Assembly: GCF_903642285.1 (NCBI RefSeq)
Contig: NZ_CAHJWJ010000024.1
Location: 1-51,210, forward strand
Direction: 5' to 3'
Length of the DNA: 51,210 bases
Source: Sphingomonas bacterium
GTDB taxonomy: Bacteria > Pseudomonadota > Alphaproteobacteria > Sphingomonadales > Sphingomonadaceae
Shown: positions 21,094-29,708 of the stretch, piece after piece
How positions within the stretch are numbered: the stretch's first letter is position 1
How the letters are laid out: every line of letters begins with the position of its first letter
Translations under genes and position numbers: made by a program
Notes under the pieces: model-generated
What the model saw: the letters and a program-made list of their open reading frames with translations, nothing else
What the model was told of the DNA's origin: nothing
Databases searched by the model: none

Positions 21094-21121
21094 AGTCCTC
21101 CCCGTTTCACGGGGAGGACTT
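21093..21121. terminator. perfect 12-bp hairpin between ccmB and the convergent methyltransferase gene
   Basis: AAGTCCTCCCCG (21093-21104), loop TTTCA, CGGGGAGGACTT (21110-21121). It starts at the ccmB stop and reaches the end of the minus-strand gene, so it can end transcription in both directions. The flanking A and T bases give only short U tracts. Confidence 0.75.
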
Positions 21122-21998
21122 ACGGGGCGGACCACCGTGCCCAGATCGCGGTCGGGAGGACCAGCCCGCGCGCTTCCTCGCGGACGCCGAGCTCGCCGCA
21201 TTCGACCTTGCCCGGCAGATCGGCGAAGGCCTGCGCGACCAGTTCGCCGATCGCGAGCGCGGACATCCGCACCGCATACACCGTCAGGAACAGGTAGCGC
21301 GACCGATCGTCCAGCAGCCGGCGGCAATCGGCGATCAGGCGGGGCAAATCCTGTTCCAGCTGCCACAATTCGCCGTCCGGCCCGCGGCCATATTTGGGCG
21401 GATCGAGCAGGATGCCGTCGTACCGCCGACTGCGCCGCACCTCGCGCGCGGCGAACTTCACCGCGTCGTCGACCAGCCAGCGTATTGGTGCGTCCGCCAT
21501 GCCCGACAGCGTGGCATTGGCGCGCGCCGCGGCGACCGATTTCTTCGACGCATCGACATGCACCATCTTTGCGCCCTGCACCGCCAGCGCGAGCGTCCCG
21601 ACGCCGGTATAGCCGAACAGGTTGAGGCATTCCGGCGTGTTGATCCCCGCCAGCCGCTCGCGCATCCAGGTCCAGACGGGGGCCATGTCGGGGAAGAACG
21701 CCAGATGCCGGAACGGCGTCGTCTGCGCGTTGAACGTGACATCGTCCCATTTCAGCGTCCAGCCGTCCGCGGGGACGGGTTCGGCATAGTGCCAGCGCCC
21801 GCCGCCGTCCTCGTCCGCAGCCGGAATGAACTCGCCCGCCGCGCGCCAATCGGGCCTGGCGGGCGCCCACAAGGCCTGCGTCTCGGGGCGGATGAAGCGG
21901 AAGCGGCCATAGCGTTCGAGCTTGCGGCCGTTGCCGGAGTCGATGAGGCCGTAGTCCGCCCACGGATCGCCGATGAGGGTGTACAACGATGAAATCAT
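21120..21998 (-). CDS. class I SAM-dependent rRNA methyltransferase (RlmI/RlmK-like core)
   Basis: 292 residues from the ATG at 21998. A substrate-side N-terminal half (WHYAEPVPADGWTLKWDDVTF) precedes the Rossmann core: LNLFGYTGVGTLALA (motif I), VHVDASKKSVAAARANA and LLDPPKYGRGPDGE, the last being the DPP(K/R) catalytic loop of base-methylating enzymes. The family includes 23S rRNA cytosine or guanine methyltransferases; the exact target cannot be told. The gene follows thrC across a dispersed repeat. An upstream extension of the frame translates that repeat and is not coding. Confidence 0.85.
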   Translation of the reverse strand: MISSLYTLIGDPWADYGLIDSGNGRKLERYGRFRFIRPETQALWAPARPDWRAAGEFIPAADEDGGGRWHYAEPVPADGWTLKWDDVTFNAQTTPFRHLAFFPDMAPVWTWMRERLAGINTPECLNLFGYTGVGTLALAVQGAKMVHVDASKKSVAAARANATLSGMADAPIRWLVDDAVKFAAREVRRSRRYDGILLDPPKYGRGPDGELWQLEQDLPRLIADCRRLLDDRSRYLFLTVYAVRMSALAIGELVAQAFADLPGKVECGELGVREEARGLVLPTAIWARWSAP

Positions 21999-22007
21999 TT
22001 CCCCATT

Positions 22008-22072
22008 CCGTTCGTCCCGAGCTTGTCGAAGCACCTGGGACTGATGCCCTTCGACAAGCTCAGGGCGAACGG
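22008..22072. repeat. dispersed palindromic element, CTTGTCGAAG family
   Basis: CCGTTCGTCCCGAGCTTGTC and GACAAGCTCAGGGCGAACGG form inverted arms around a 17-base centre. This is a short REP-like element commonly found between genes of sphingomonads. It lies between thrC and the methyltransferase gene. Confidence 0.8.
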
Positions 22073-22086
22073 GGGGTGGCCGGTCG

Positions 22087-23481
22087 TCACGCGCGCGCCA
22101 CCGCCCGTTCGGCGACATACGCGCCGACCGCCTCGACCGTGCCGGGCAGCGACGCGAACCGCTCCTCGCGGTCGAACAGGTCGCCGACGCGGGCCGGCAA
22201 CGTGGGACGAATGCCCGTTGCGCGCTCCACCGCATCGCCGAACTTCGCCGGGTGCGCGGTGGCCAGCGTCACCACCGGCGTGCCGGGTGCCATCCGCCGC
22301 GCCGCCGCCAGCGCGACGCCGGTATGCGGATCGACCACCTGCCCGGCAGCATCGCAGGCCCAGCGCATCGCCATGGTCATATCGTCCGCGTCGATCCGCT
22401 CGGCGGCGAACAGCGGTGCCGCGCCCGCAAGTTGCACGTTGGTCAGCCGCATCGCGCGGGTCGATTCGAACGTCCCCATCTGCGCCGCGGTCGCCGCGCC
22501 GTCGCGGCTGCCCAAGTCGAACAGCAGCCGCTCGAAATTGGACGAGACCTGGATGTCCATCGACGGCGTCGCGGTGGGGACGGTGAGCCCACGCGAATAA
22601 TCGCCGCCGGCGAGCGCACGCGCGACGATGTCGTTGACGTTGGTCGCGACGATCAGCCTGGCGACCGGCAGTCCCATCTTCGCCGCGACATAGCCGGCGA
22701 ACACGTCGCCGAAATTCCCCGTCGGCACCGCATAGGCCACCGCGCGGTCGGGCGCGCCGAGGCGAACGCCGGCATAGAAATAATAGACTACCTGCGCCAT
22801 CAGCCGCGCCCAGTTGATCGAATTCACCGCCGATAATCGGAACCGTCCGGCGAAGGCGGCATCGTTGAACAGCGCCTTCACGATGGCTTGCGCGGTGTCG
22901 AAATCGCCACGAATCGCGATGTTGTGGACGTTGGGTGACAGGACCGTCGTCATCTGCCGCCGCTGCACGTCGGACACGCGGCCGGCGGGGTGGAGCATGA
23001 AGACGTCGATCCCCTCGCGCCCTGCCACCGCGTCGATCGCCGCGGACCCGGTATCGCCGCTGGTCGCGCCGATGATCGTCAGATGGTCGTCGGTGCCGGT
23101 CAGGAACCGTTCGAAGAGCAGCCCGAGCAATTGCAGCGCGACGTCCTTGAACGCCAGCGTGGGCCCGTGGAACAGTTCGAGCAGCCAGCGGTCGTGATCG
23201 AGCTGCACCAGCGGCGTCACCGCGGCATGGCTGAAGCGGCCATAGGCGGCGTCGCACAGCGCGCGAAGCTCGCCGGGGTCCAGCGCGTCGCCGACGAACG
23301 GCTGCATGACGATCGCCGCGGTCTCGGCATAGGACAGGCCCGCCAGACCGGCGATGGCGTCGCGGTCGAGCGTCGGCCAGGCTTCGGGGACGTACAGCCC
23401 GCCGTCGCTCGCGAGGCCGGCAAGCGTCGCCTCCCTGAACCCCAGGACGGGGGCGGTGCCGCGGGTACTGATATAGCGCAT
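22087..23481 (-). CDS. thrC: threonine synthase
   Basis: 464 residues. It converts O-phosphohomoserine to threonine with PLP. The lysine that carries PLP is about residue 112 in HGPTLAFKDVALQ; TSGDTGSAAIDA and the VPTGNFGDVFAGY phosphate-binding loop are also present. Length and motifs fit the long bacterial/fungal class. It follows the cytochrome oxidase assembly genes, as it does in many sphingomonads. Confidence 0.96.
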   Translation of the reverse strand: MRYISTRGTAPVLGFREATLAGLASDGGLYVPEAWPTLDRDAIAGLAGLSYAETAAIVMQPFVGDALDPGELRALCDAAYGRFSHAAVTPLVQLDHDRWLLELFHGPTLAFKDVALQLLGLLFERFLTGTDDHLTIIGATSGDTGSAAIDAVAGREGIDVFMLHPAGRVSDVQRRQMTTVLSPNVHNIAIRGDFDTAQAIVKALFNDAAFAGRFRLSAVNSINWARLMAQVVYYFYAGVRLGAPDRAVAYAVPTGNFGDVFAGYVAAKMGLPVARLIVATNVNDIVARALAGGDYSRGLTVPTATPSMDIQVSSNFERLLFDLGSRDGAATAAQMGTFESTRAMRLTNVQLAGAAPLFAAERIDADDMTMAMRWACDAAGQVVDPHTGVALAAARRMAPGTPVVTLATAHPAKFGDAVERATGIRPTLPARVGDLFDREERFASLPGTVEAVGAYVAERAVARA

Positions 23482-23552
23482 GGGCGCGCGGCTTAGCGGG
23501 GCGGTGGGGGTGCGACAAGCGGGGGCGAGACTTCGACCCTTGGTTGCCATCC

Positions 23553-23655
23553 CCACCCCGGCGAAGGCCGGGGCCCAGTTGCGAGACGCTCGTGAGGCGC
23601 GGCGTCCTTCCTCACATAAAATTGCGCATCTGGGCCCCGGCCTTCGCCGGGGTGG
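23553..23655. repeat. dispersed palindromic element, CACCCCGGC family, copy 2
   Basis: CCACCCCGGCGAAGGCCGGG and CCCGGCCTTCGCCGGGGTGG frame a centre unrelated to that of the copy at 14490-14592. It lies between the SURF1 gene and thrC on the minus strand and could end or attenuate the oxidase transcript. Confidence 0.8.
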
Positions 23656-23667
23656 TATCCCAAACAG

Positions 23668-24261
23668 CTACGCCGCCCCTGCAAACCGCCGGCGAACCGC
23701 GATCACATAGATCACGCTCGCGACAGCTGCGAAGAAGAACCACTGCACGCCGTAGGACAGATGATTGTTGGGCACCGACGCCGGATCGGGTGGCGCATTC
23801 GCGGTGAGGCCCGGCGGCGGAGCGCCGGCGACCAGCATCATCGCCTGCGGCCGACGATCGAACAGCGTGCCGATCAGCGACCGGCCATCGGGGGCATGGC
23901 CGACATAGCCGGCGACGATACCGCCCGGCCAGGCGACGTGTCCGTTCGGGTCGCGCATGGTGCCCAACTGCACCGTCAGGCCGCCCCGGCACCGTGCGAT
24001 CAGGCGGAATCCGGATGCGCCGGCACCGCGCGGTTCGATCGATACCGGCGCGCGGCAATCCGCGACGGCGCGGCGGAACAGCAGCCTATCGTCGGGCGCG
24101 GTCGGGAACGCGATGACCGGCCTGGCGGGATTGGCGCGCAGTTCGGCGATGAACGCCTCCTTTTGCGGCAACCGGTCGACCAGTTGCCACAGCCCGAGCG
24201 CGATCATCAGCGCGACGCACAGGGCCACGGCGGTCGTGGGTACAACGGGCAGTCGCCTCAA
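23668..24261 (-). CDS. SURF1 family cytochrome oxidase assembly protein
   Basis: 197 residues from a TTG at 24261 that overlaps the DUF983 stop (TTGA). SURF1 helps insert heme a into subunit I of cytochrome aa3. An N-terminal helix (about 12-27, GLWQLVDRL pattern), a periplasmic domain and a C-terminal helix near 170-187 are visible. The typical VAGYVG and NNHLSYGVQWFFFA (family pattern N-x-Hl-xY-a-Q-W-F) are present. It is shorter than most SURF1 proteins (230-250), mainly in the periplasmic domain. An ATG further inside would remove the first helix. Confidence 0.85.
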   Translation of the reverse strand: MRRLPVVPTTAVALCVALMIALGLWQLVDRLPQKEAFIAELRANPARPVIAFPTAPDDRLLFRRAVADCRAPVSIEPRGAGASGFRLIARCRGGLTVQLGTMRDPNGHVAWPGGIVAGYVGHAPDGRSLIGTLFDRRPQAMMLVAGAPPPGLTANAPPDPASVPNNHLSYGVQWFFFAAVASVIYVIAVRRRFAGAA

Positions 24262-24638
24262 TCGACCAGTCCGTCGCGCCGCGCGTTGCGATATTCGATC
24301 GCCATCAGCGCACCCTTGGCGATCCGCAACGACCCGATGACCCCGGCGGTGGTTATCGGGATCCACAGCAGGACATGCACCCACCAGGGCGGATGCACGG
24401 TCACTTCCAGCACGACCGCAGCCGCGACGACGATCGTCCCGAGGATCAGCGTCAGAAATGCCGCCGGGCCGTCGCCGACGTTGAATCGGGAAAAATCCAG
24501 CCCGCAGGCGGTGCAGCGGTCCGCGAATTTCAGCCAGCCGCGAAACAGCGTCGGCGCGCCGCACCGGGGACAAAGCCCCTTCAGCGCGACGTCGAGGATG
24601 GCGGGCAGCGTCGCCGGGGCGGGGGCCGGATCGCTCAC
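24258..24638 (-). CDS. DUF983 membrane protein
   Basis: 126 residues from a GTG at 24638, 22 bases after the coxC stop and preceded by a GGGACGG stretch; an ATG at 24713 would overlap coxC by 53 bases. A zinc-ribbon-like CPRCGAPTLFRG...CTACGLDF is followed by two membrane helices (about 65-105). The family is found almost only in alphaproteobacterial cytochrome oxidase clusters, so a role in oxidase assembly is likely but unproven. Confidence 0.85.
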   Translation of the reverse strand: MSDPAPAPATLPAILDVALKGLCPRCGAPTLFRGWLKFADRCTACGLDFSRFNVGDGPAAFLTLILGTIVVAAAVVLEVTVHPPWWVHVLLWIPITTAGVIGSLRIAKGALMAIEYRNARRDGLVD

Positions 24639-24660
24639 CGGCCGTCCCGCCCGATCGGCA

Positions 24661-25587
24661 TCAACCGGCCGCGACCGGCGCGCCCCAGCCGCCCCAGACA
24701 TAGACGGTGACAAACAGGAACAGCCAGACGACGTCGACGAAATGCCAATACCACGCCGCCGCCTCGAACCCGAAATGCTGCTTGGGCGTGAATTCGCCCT
24801 TATAGGCGCGGATGAGGCAGACGATCAGGAAGATCGTGCCGATCAGCACGTGGAACCCGTGGAACCCGGTCGCCATGAAGAACGACGCGCCATAGTTGAT
24901 CCCCTTGAACGGGAACGGTGCGTGCGCGTATTCGAACGCCTGGATCGAGCTGAACGTCAAACCGAGCAGGATCGTCAGCCACAGCCCCTTGAGCACGCTG
25001 TCGCGGTTGCCGACGCCGATCAGGCCCCAGGCACCGGTCTTCTCGCCGCCGCGCTGACCGTGGATCAGCGCATGGTGCGCCCAGGTGATCGTCGTGCCGC
25101 TGGTCAGCAGGATCAGCGTGTTGAGCAGCGGGAAGGCGAAGGGGTTGATGACCTCCAGCCCCTTGGGCGGCCACTGCGCGACGATCGCCGCCGCCCCCTC
25201 GGTCGCGCGCGTCACCTGGCCGTCGGCGAAGGTCATCGCGGTCGGGAACAGCGAGAAGTCGAAGAAGGCCCAGAACCAGCCGACGAAGAACATGACCTCC
25301 GACGCGATGAACAGGATCATCCCGTAGCGGAAATGGAGTTGCACGACGGGGGTATGGTCGCCGTGATGCGCCTCGGCGATGACCTGCGCCCACCAGGAAT
25401 ACATCGTGAACAGCACGCCGGCCAAGCCGATGAAGAACACCCAGCCGGTGCCGTTCGGGTGGCCGACATGCCCGGTATGCATCCAGGCGATCCCGCCGGC
25501 CGCCATGCAGAGCGCGGACATCGACCCGAAGAGCGGCCAGATGCTGGGCGGGAGGATGTGATAGTCGTGGTTCTTGGCACCGGCCAT
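24661..25587 (-). CDS. coxC: cytochrome c oxidase subunit III
   Basis: 308 residues with seven membrane helices. Subunit III of the aa3-type oxidase in the inner membrane. Recognisable segments are the N-terminal HDYHILPPSIWP, FRYGMILFIASEVMFFVGWFWAF, HHALIHGQR, FHGFHVLIGT and the C-terminal AAWYWHFVDVVWLFLF. It lies between ctaG and DUF983. Subunits I and II are not in this window although they normally precede ctaB. Confidence 0.96.
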   Translation of the reverse strand: MAGAKNHDYHILPPSIWPLFGSMSALCMAAGGIAWMHTGHVGHPNGTGWVFFIGLAGVLFTMYSWWAQVIAEAHHGDHTPVVQLHFRYGMILFIASEVMFFVGWFWAFFDFSLFPTAMTFADGQVTRATEGAAAIVAQWPPKGLEVINPFAFPLLNTLILLTSGTTITWAHHALIHGQRGGEKTGAWGLIGVGNRDSVLKGLWLTILLGLTFSSIQAFEYAHAPFPFKGINYGASFFMATGFHGFHVLIGTIFLIVCLIRAYKGEFTPKQHFGFEAAAWYWHFVDVVWLFLFVTVYVWGGWGAPVAAG

Positions 25588-25621
25588 GATCGGGTCCCCG
25601 TTGATACGCTTTGTGGCTGTT

Positions 25622-26176
25622 CTAGCTCGCGGTCTTGCTGGAATCCACCGGGTAAAATGTGTAGCTCAGCGTGATCGTCTGCACGTCCGCGGCGTCCGGG
25701 TCCTTGAGGATCGCGGGGTCGACGTAGAAGATCACCGGCATCCGCGCGGTCTCGCCGGGCTGGAGCGTCTGCTGGGTGAAGCAGAAACACTGGATCTTCT
25801 TGAAATATTTGCCGACCGCATCGGGCTGGACGTTGAAGGTCGCGGTCCCGGTGACGGGGGTCGCGGCGTTGTTGGTCGCCAGGAAGAACGCCATGTCGCG
25901 CGCCCCGACATCGACCGTATCCGACCGCGCCTCCGGGCGGAAATGCCATTTCAGGCTTGGCGCGACATTGGTGTCGAACGCGACCGTCACCTGATGGCCG
26001 ACCGCGCCGGGGGCGGCAAGCCCGCGGCCCGTCGTACCGTTCAGCCCGGTCGCCTGGCAGAACAACCGGTAGAGCGGGATGCTGGCCCAGGCGAGGCCGG
26101 TCATGAAGCACAAGGCCAGCACGGCGAACATCGCGGTCCGCGTCTTGCCGTCCATGCGGGCGATCGCGCGATTCAT
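25622..26176 (-). CDS. ctaG: cytochrome c oxidase assembly protein CtaG (Cox11)
   Basis: 184 residues from the ATG at 26176. A single N-terminal helix anchors a periplasmic copper-binding domain that delivers copper to the CuB centre of subunit I. The copper motif is CFCF with Cys130 and Cys132 in KKIQCFCFTQQ, followed by PVIFYVDP. The gene overlaps the stop of the 44-residue membrane protein upstream (ATGAAATGAATG arrangement). Confidence 0.95.
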   Translation of the reverse strand: MNRAIARMDGKTRTAMFAVLALCFMTGLAWASIPLYRLFCQATGLNGTTGRGLAAPGAVGHQVTVAFDTNVAPSLKWHFRPEARSDTVDVGARDMAFFLATNNAATPVTGTATFNVQPDAVGKYFKKIQCFCFTQQTLQPGETARMPVIFYVDPAILKDPDAADVQTITLSYTFYPVDSSKTAS

Positions 26177-26307
26177 TTCATGCCCTGCTGGATCTTCACG
26201 ATCGAGACCGCGAAGATGAGGACGACGAGCGCGCCGAGCAGTACGGCCAGCACCAGCGACCGGCTGCGTTGCCGACGGCGGATCAGATCGTGGTCGTCGG
26301 GGATCAT
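26173..26307 (-). CDS. 44-residue membrane protein of the oxidase cluster (CoxF-like)
   Basis: The ATG at 26307 overlaps the ctaB stop by four bases, and the stop at 26173 overlaps the ctaG start. The protein has a charged N-terminus ([14 protein letters not shown]) and one membrane helix ([21 protein letters not shown]). Small single-helix proteins occupy this place in many alphaproteobacterial oxidase operons and are sometimes annotated as CoxF. The role is presumably in assembly. The call rests on position and topology more than on sequence. Confidence 0.75.
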   Translation of the reverse strand: MIPDDHDLIRRRQRSRSLVLAVLLGALVVLIFAVSIVKIQQGMK

Positions 26308-27203
26308 GCGATCCACCGGTCGACGACCAGCGCGGCGAAGACGATGAAGAGATACAGGATCGAATATTTGAACAAGCGCTTCTCCGGTCGCATCGAGTCG
26401 TCGGGCTGCGTCGTCCGCGTGGCGACGATGCGCGCGAGCCAGCCGAACCATGCGGTGGTCGCCAGCGCGATGCCGCCATAGACCGGTCCCGCCAGCCCCA
26501 GCGGCCAAGGCGCGACCACCGCCGCCGCCATCGCGATGGTGTAGAGCCCGATCTGGTGCCGCGTCACCCGCTCCCCCGCGACGACCGGCAGCATCGGAAC
26601 GCCGGCATTAGCGTAGTCGGTCTCGACGAACAGCGCGAGCGCCCAGAAGTGCGGGGGCGTCCACAGGAACACGATGGCGAACAACAGGATCGGCAGTAAC
26701 GTCACGTCGCCCGTCGCCGCCGCCCAGCCGATCAGCGGCGGGAACGCGCCGGCCGCACCGCCGATCACGATGTTCTGCGGGGTGCGCGGCTTCAGCCAGA
26801 CCGTGTAGACCAGCACGTAGAACAGGATCGACACCGCCAGGATCGCGGCCGCGACGATATTGACCGCCAGCCCCATCAGGATGACCGAAAACGCGCCGAG
26901 CCCGACCCCGAAATGCAGTGCGGATTGCCGGTCCATCCGGCCCGCCGGCAAGGGCCGCTTCATCGTCCGGCGCATGACCCTGTCGATATCCGCCTCATAC
27001 CATTGGTTGAGCGCCCCCGCCGCCCCCGCACCGAGCGCGATGCACAAAATGGCGGTGAAGCCGATCACCGGATGGATATGCACCGGTGTCGCCAGCATGC
27101 CGCACAGCCCGGTGAAGACGACGAGCGACATCACGCGCGGCTTGGTCAATGCGAGGAAATCGCGCCAGTCGGCGGGCGGCAGGAGGGGGGCGGCGATCGT
27201 CAT
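26304..27203 (-). CDS. ctaB: protoheme IX farnesyltransferase (heme O synthase)
   Basis: 299 residues, UbiA-type prenyltransferase with about eight or nine membrane helices. It attaches farnesyl to heme b, giving heme O for the oxidase. The polyprenyl/Mg motifs are [15 protein letters not shown] (Asn66, Asp72, Asp74) and [17 protein letters not shown]. The first gene of the minus-strand oxidase run here; in related genomes coxB and coxA normally come before it. Confidence 0.95.
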   Translation of the reverse strand: MTIAAPLLPPADWRDFLALTKPRVMSLVVFTGLCGMLATPVHIHPVIGFTAILCIALGAGAAGALNQWYEADIDRVMRRTMKRPLPAGRMDRQSALHFGVGLGAFSVILMGLAVNIVAAAILAVSILFYVLVYTVWLKPRTPQNIVIGGAAGAFPPLIGWAAATGDVTLLPILLFAIVFLWTPPHFWALALFVETDYANAGVPMLPVVAGERVTRHQIGLYTIAMAAAVVAPWPLGLAGPVYGGIALATTAWFGWLARIVATRTTQPDDSMRPEKRLFKYSILYLFIVFAALVVDRWIA

Positions 27204-27343
27204 GATGTGCCCGCGGCTATAGGCGCGGCGGAGCGTCACGAAAAGCGATGGTTTCCAATGGGGCTGCGCGGCGGGTCCCGCCATCGCCGCTGCGGGTTTC
27301 CGACAAGTATCGCGGTTCTGACGCGCAACGGTCACGCTGCTGG
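27204..27343. other. upstream region of ctaB
   Basis: This 140-base segment probably holds the promoter of ctaB. On the minus strand a TATAGC-like -10 is visible close to the start (27217-27222), without a clear -35. The remainder of the gap up to kup is taken by a decayed gene (27344-27648) and a 59-base leader. Confidence 0.35.
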
Positions 27344-27648
27344 GCGAAAAAGGCGCATGCCGACGTCGTCTTGGCGGCCCGCGCGAAGCGGCGTTCACGA
27401 TCGCGATGGTGCCGGGCTACGAGACCGGGCGCGATCCCGCCGCACCGATCGCGCAGCCGTCGACCTACAAGGGCATGCACGGCTCCCTGCCCGATATCGC
27501 TGCGATGCGTTCCACGCTGATCGTCGCGGGGCCGGGCCTCGCGCGTCATGGTGATCTCGGGCTGGTCGACATGCGCGCGATCGCACCGTCCGTCGCGCAT
27601 GTGCTGGGCGTCGCGCTGCCGGACGCGACGGTCCCGCCCGTCTTCTGA
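27344..27648 (+). pseudogene. 3' remnant of an alkaline-phosphatase-superfamily phosphodiesterase gene
   Basis: The last 95 residues or so of a nucleotide pyrophosphatase/phosphodiesterase-type protein are readable: [16 protein letters not shown], then STYKGMHGSLPDIAAMRSTL, then GPGLARHGDLGLVDMRAIAP. In this family the HG(y/s)xPD motif belongs to the metal site. The upstream part ([10 protein letters not shown] at 27344-27373) is in another frame, so a frameshift is likely, and no further homologous sequence is found before ctaB. There is no start codon or ribosome site suited to an independent gene, although an ATG at 27406 is in frame. Confidence 0.65.
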
Positions 27649-27707
27649 GTAAAAATACCCGCGCCCCGGATCGGCCGCCCGAATCCGGCGTTGGATGGCC
27701 GAAGGGG

Positions 27708-29612
27708 ATGGTGGTGGCGGCTAAACGGCCCAAGGGCAGCAAGCGCCGGATGTTCGAGCGTTCCGCCGCGGGGGCGGGGCTGGCCGCGCTCGGTGTCGTT
27801 TACGGCGATATCGGGACCAGTCCGCTCTACGCGTTCAAGGTCGCAGTGCAGGCCGCGGGCGGTACGCCGGGAACCGCGGCGATCGGGGTCGCATCGCTCA
27901 TCATATGGTCGCTGATCTTCGTCGTCTCGCTGAAATACGCGGTATTGATCCTGCGCGCGGACAATCACGGCGAAGGCGGGGTCGTCGCGATGCTGGCGAT
28001 GCTCGGCGCGCGCGATGCGAAACCGCGGACACGGCAGGCGGCGTTGCTGGTGCTCGGGCTGATCGGTGCGGCATTGCTGTACGGCGACGGTGCGATCACG
28101 CCCGCGATCTCGGTCCTGAGCGCGGTGGAGGGTTTGAAGGTCGACGCCCCCGCTCTGGGTCCGGTCGTCCTGCCGATCACCGTCGCGATCCTGATCGGGC
28201 TGTTCTTCGTACAGGCGCGGGGCACCGGGTTCATCGGCCGGATCTTCGGCCCGGTCATGCTGGTGTGGTTCGCGGCGATCGCGGCGTTGGGCGTGGCGGC
28301 GATCGCGCGGCATCCCGCGGTGTTCGGTGCACTCGATCCGCTACGCGCGCTGGGGTTCGTCCTGCACGCGCCGCTCGGCGTCACCTTCGCAGTCCTGGGC
28401 GCGGTGTTCCTCGCGGTGACGGGGGGCGAGGCGATGTACGCGGACATGGGGCATTTCGGACGCTTCCCGATCCGGCTGGCCTGGTTCGCGGTCGCGTTGC
28501 CGGCGCTCATCCTGAATTATCTGGGGCAGGCGGCTCTGGTCGCGGTCGATCCGGGTGCGCTCTCCAACCCCTTTTACGGGCTCACCCCCGGCTGGCTGCA
28601 TTATCCGCTCGTGCTGTTCGCGACGCTGGCGACGGTCATCGCCAGCCAGGCGATCATTTCCGGCGTGTTCTCGCTGTCGCAACAGGCGATCCAGCTCGGG
28701 TTCCTGCCGCGGCTGTCGATCCGGCACACCGCGGCGGACCAGGAGGGGCAGGTCTATCTGCCGCTGGCCAACTGGCTGCTCGCGACCGCGACGCTGGCCG
28801 CGGTGCTGATCTTCCGGTCGTCGGACGCGCTCGCGGGCGCGTACGGGATCGCGGTGTCGGGGTTGATGGCGATATCCACCTTCCTCGCCGCGCTGGTCGC
28901 GCTTCGCTGGGGTTATAATCCGTGGCTCGTCGCCGCGGTCAATGGCGGGTTCTTCGCGCTCGACCTCCTGTTCTTCTCGGCGAACGCGGTGAAGCTGTTC
29001 GAGGGCGGCTGGTTCCCGCTGCTGATCGCGGGGGTCATCGCGTTCGTGATGCTGACATGGCGCACGGGGGTCCGCCTGGTCGAGAACGCGCGAATGCATC
29101 TGCGCGAGGAGGAGGGGGTCTTCATCGGCGCGCTGACCGAAGGCGGCAAATGCCTGCGGACCGACGGCATCGGCGCCTTTCTCAGCGCGTCGGTGGACGG
29201 CGTGCCGCTGTCGCTGTCGCATCATGTCCGCCACAACCGCGCGTTGCAGAAGCGGATCGTGCTGATATCGGTGCAGACGGTGGAAAAGCCGTTCGTCGGC
29301 GACGACGACCGCGTGGTGGTGCGCCATCTGGCGGACGGGATCGACCGCGTGATCCTGCATTTCGGTTTCATGGAGGACCTGGCGATCCCGGACGGCCTGG
29401 CGGGCGCGGGGCTGTTCGGCGCGGACGAGATGGAACGGATCAGCTATTATATCGGACGCGAGACGGTGATCGTCGATCGCAGGATCGCCGGCATGGCCCC
29501 GTGGCGCGAGGCGCTGTTCGTGTCGATGCAGCGCAACACCGCGCCGACGGGCAGCTCGTTCTGCATCCCGTCGAGCCAGCTGGTCGAAATCGGGACCGAG
29601 GTCCGAATTTAG
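27708..29612 (+). CDS. kup: low-affinity potassium transporter Kup
   Basis: 634 residues, KUP/HAK/KT family, a proton-coupled K+ importer of the inner membrane. The signature GVVYGDIGTSPLYAFK is at the N-terminus, and GDGAITPAISVLSAVEG and FFVQARGTGFIGRIFGP follow. About twelve membrane helices precede a C-terminal cytoplasmic domain of about 170 residues. The ribosome site GAAGGGG ends right before the ATG at 27708, so one of the two following GTG codons (27711 or 27714) may be the true start. Sphingomonads often carry more than one kup gene. Confidence 0.95.
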   Translation: MVVAAKRPKGSKRRMFERSAAGAGLAALGVVYGDIGTSPLYAFKVAVQAAGGTPGTAAIGVASLIIWSLIFVVSLKYAVLILRADNHGEGGVVAMLAMLGARDAKPRTRQAALLVLGLIGAALLYGDGAITPAISVLSAVEGLKVDAPALGPVVLPITVAILIGLFFVQARGTGFIGRIFGPVMLVWFAAIAALGVAAIARHPAVFGALDPLRALGFVLHAPLGVTFAVLGAVFLAVTGGEAMYADMGHFGRFPIRLAWFAVALPALILNYLGQAALVAVDPGALSNPFYGLTPGWLHYPLVLFATLATVIASQAIISGVFSLSQQAIQLGFLPRLSIRHTAADQEGQVYLPLANWLLATATLAAVLIFRSSDALAGAYGIAVSGLMAISTFLAALVALRWGYNPWLVAAVNGGFFALDLLFFSANAVKLFEGGWFPLLIAGVIAFVMLTWRTGVRLVENARMHLREEEGVFIGALTEGGKCLRTDGIGAFLSASVDGVPLSLSHHVRHNRALQKRIVLISVQTVEKPFVGDDDRVVVRHLADGIDRVILHFGFMEDLAIPDGLAGAGLFGADEMERISYYIGRETVIVDRRIAGMAPWREALFVSMQRNTAPTGSSFCIPSSQLVEIGTEVRI

Positions 29613-29617
29613 CTTTT

Positions 29618-29703
29618 CCGTCATCCCGGGCGCGTCCCGGGATCCAGAGCCACAAACGACATAGCGCGCGGTCCTGGATGCCGGGACGAGCCCGGCATGA
29701 CGG
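29618..29703. repeat. dispersed palindromic element, GTCATCCCGG family, copy 3
   Basis: CCGTCATCCCGGGCGCGTCC...GGATCCAGAG on one side pairs with CCTGGATGCCGGGAC...GGCATGACGG on the other. It separates the convergent kup and ester hydrolase genes and probably ends both transcripts. Confidence 0.8.
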
Positions 29704-29708
29704 GAAGC

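Noticed and set aside
21999..22235. N-terminal extension of the rRNA methyltransferase
   Set aside because: It overlaps thrC and translates the CTTGTCGAAG repeat.
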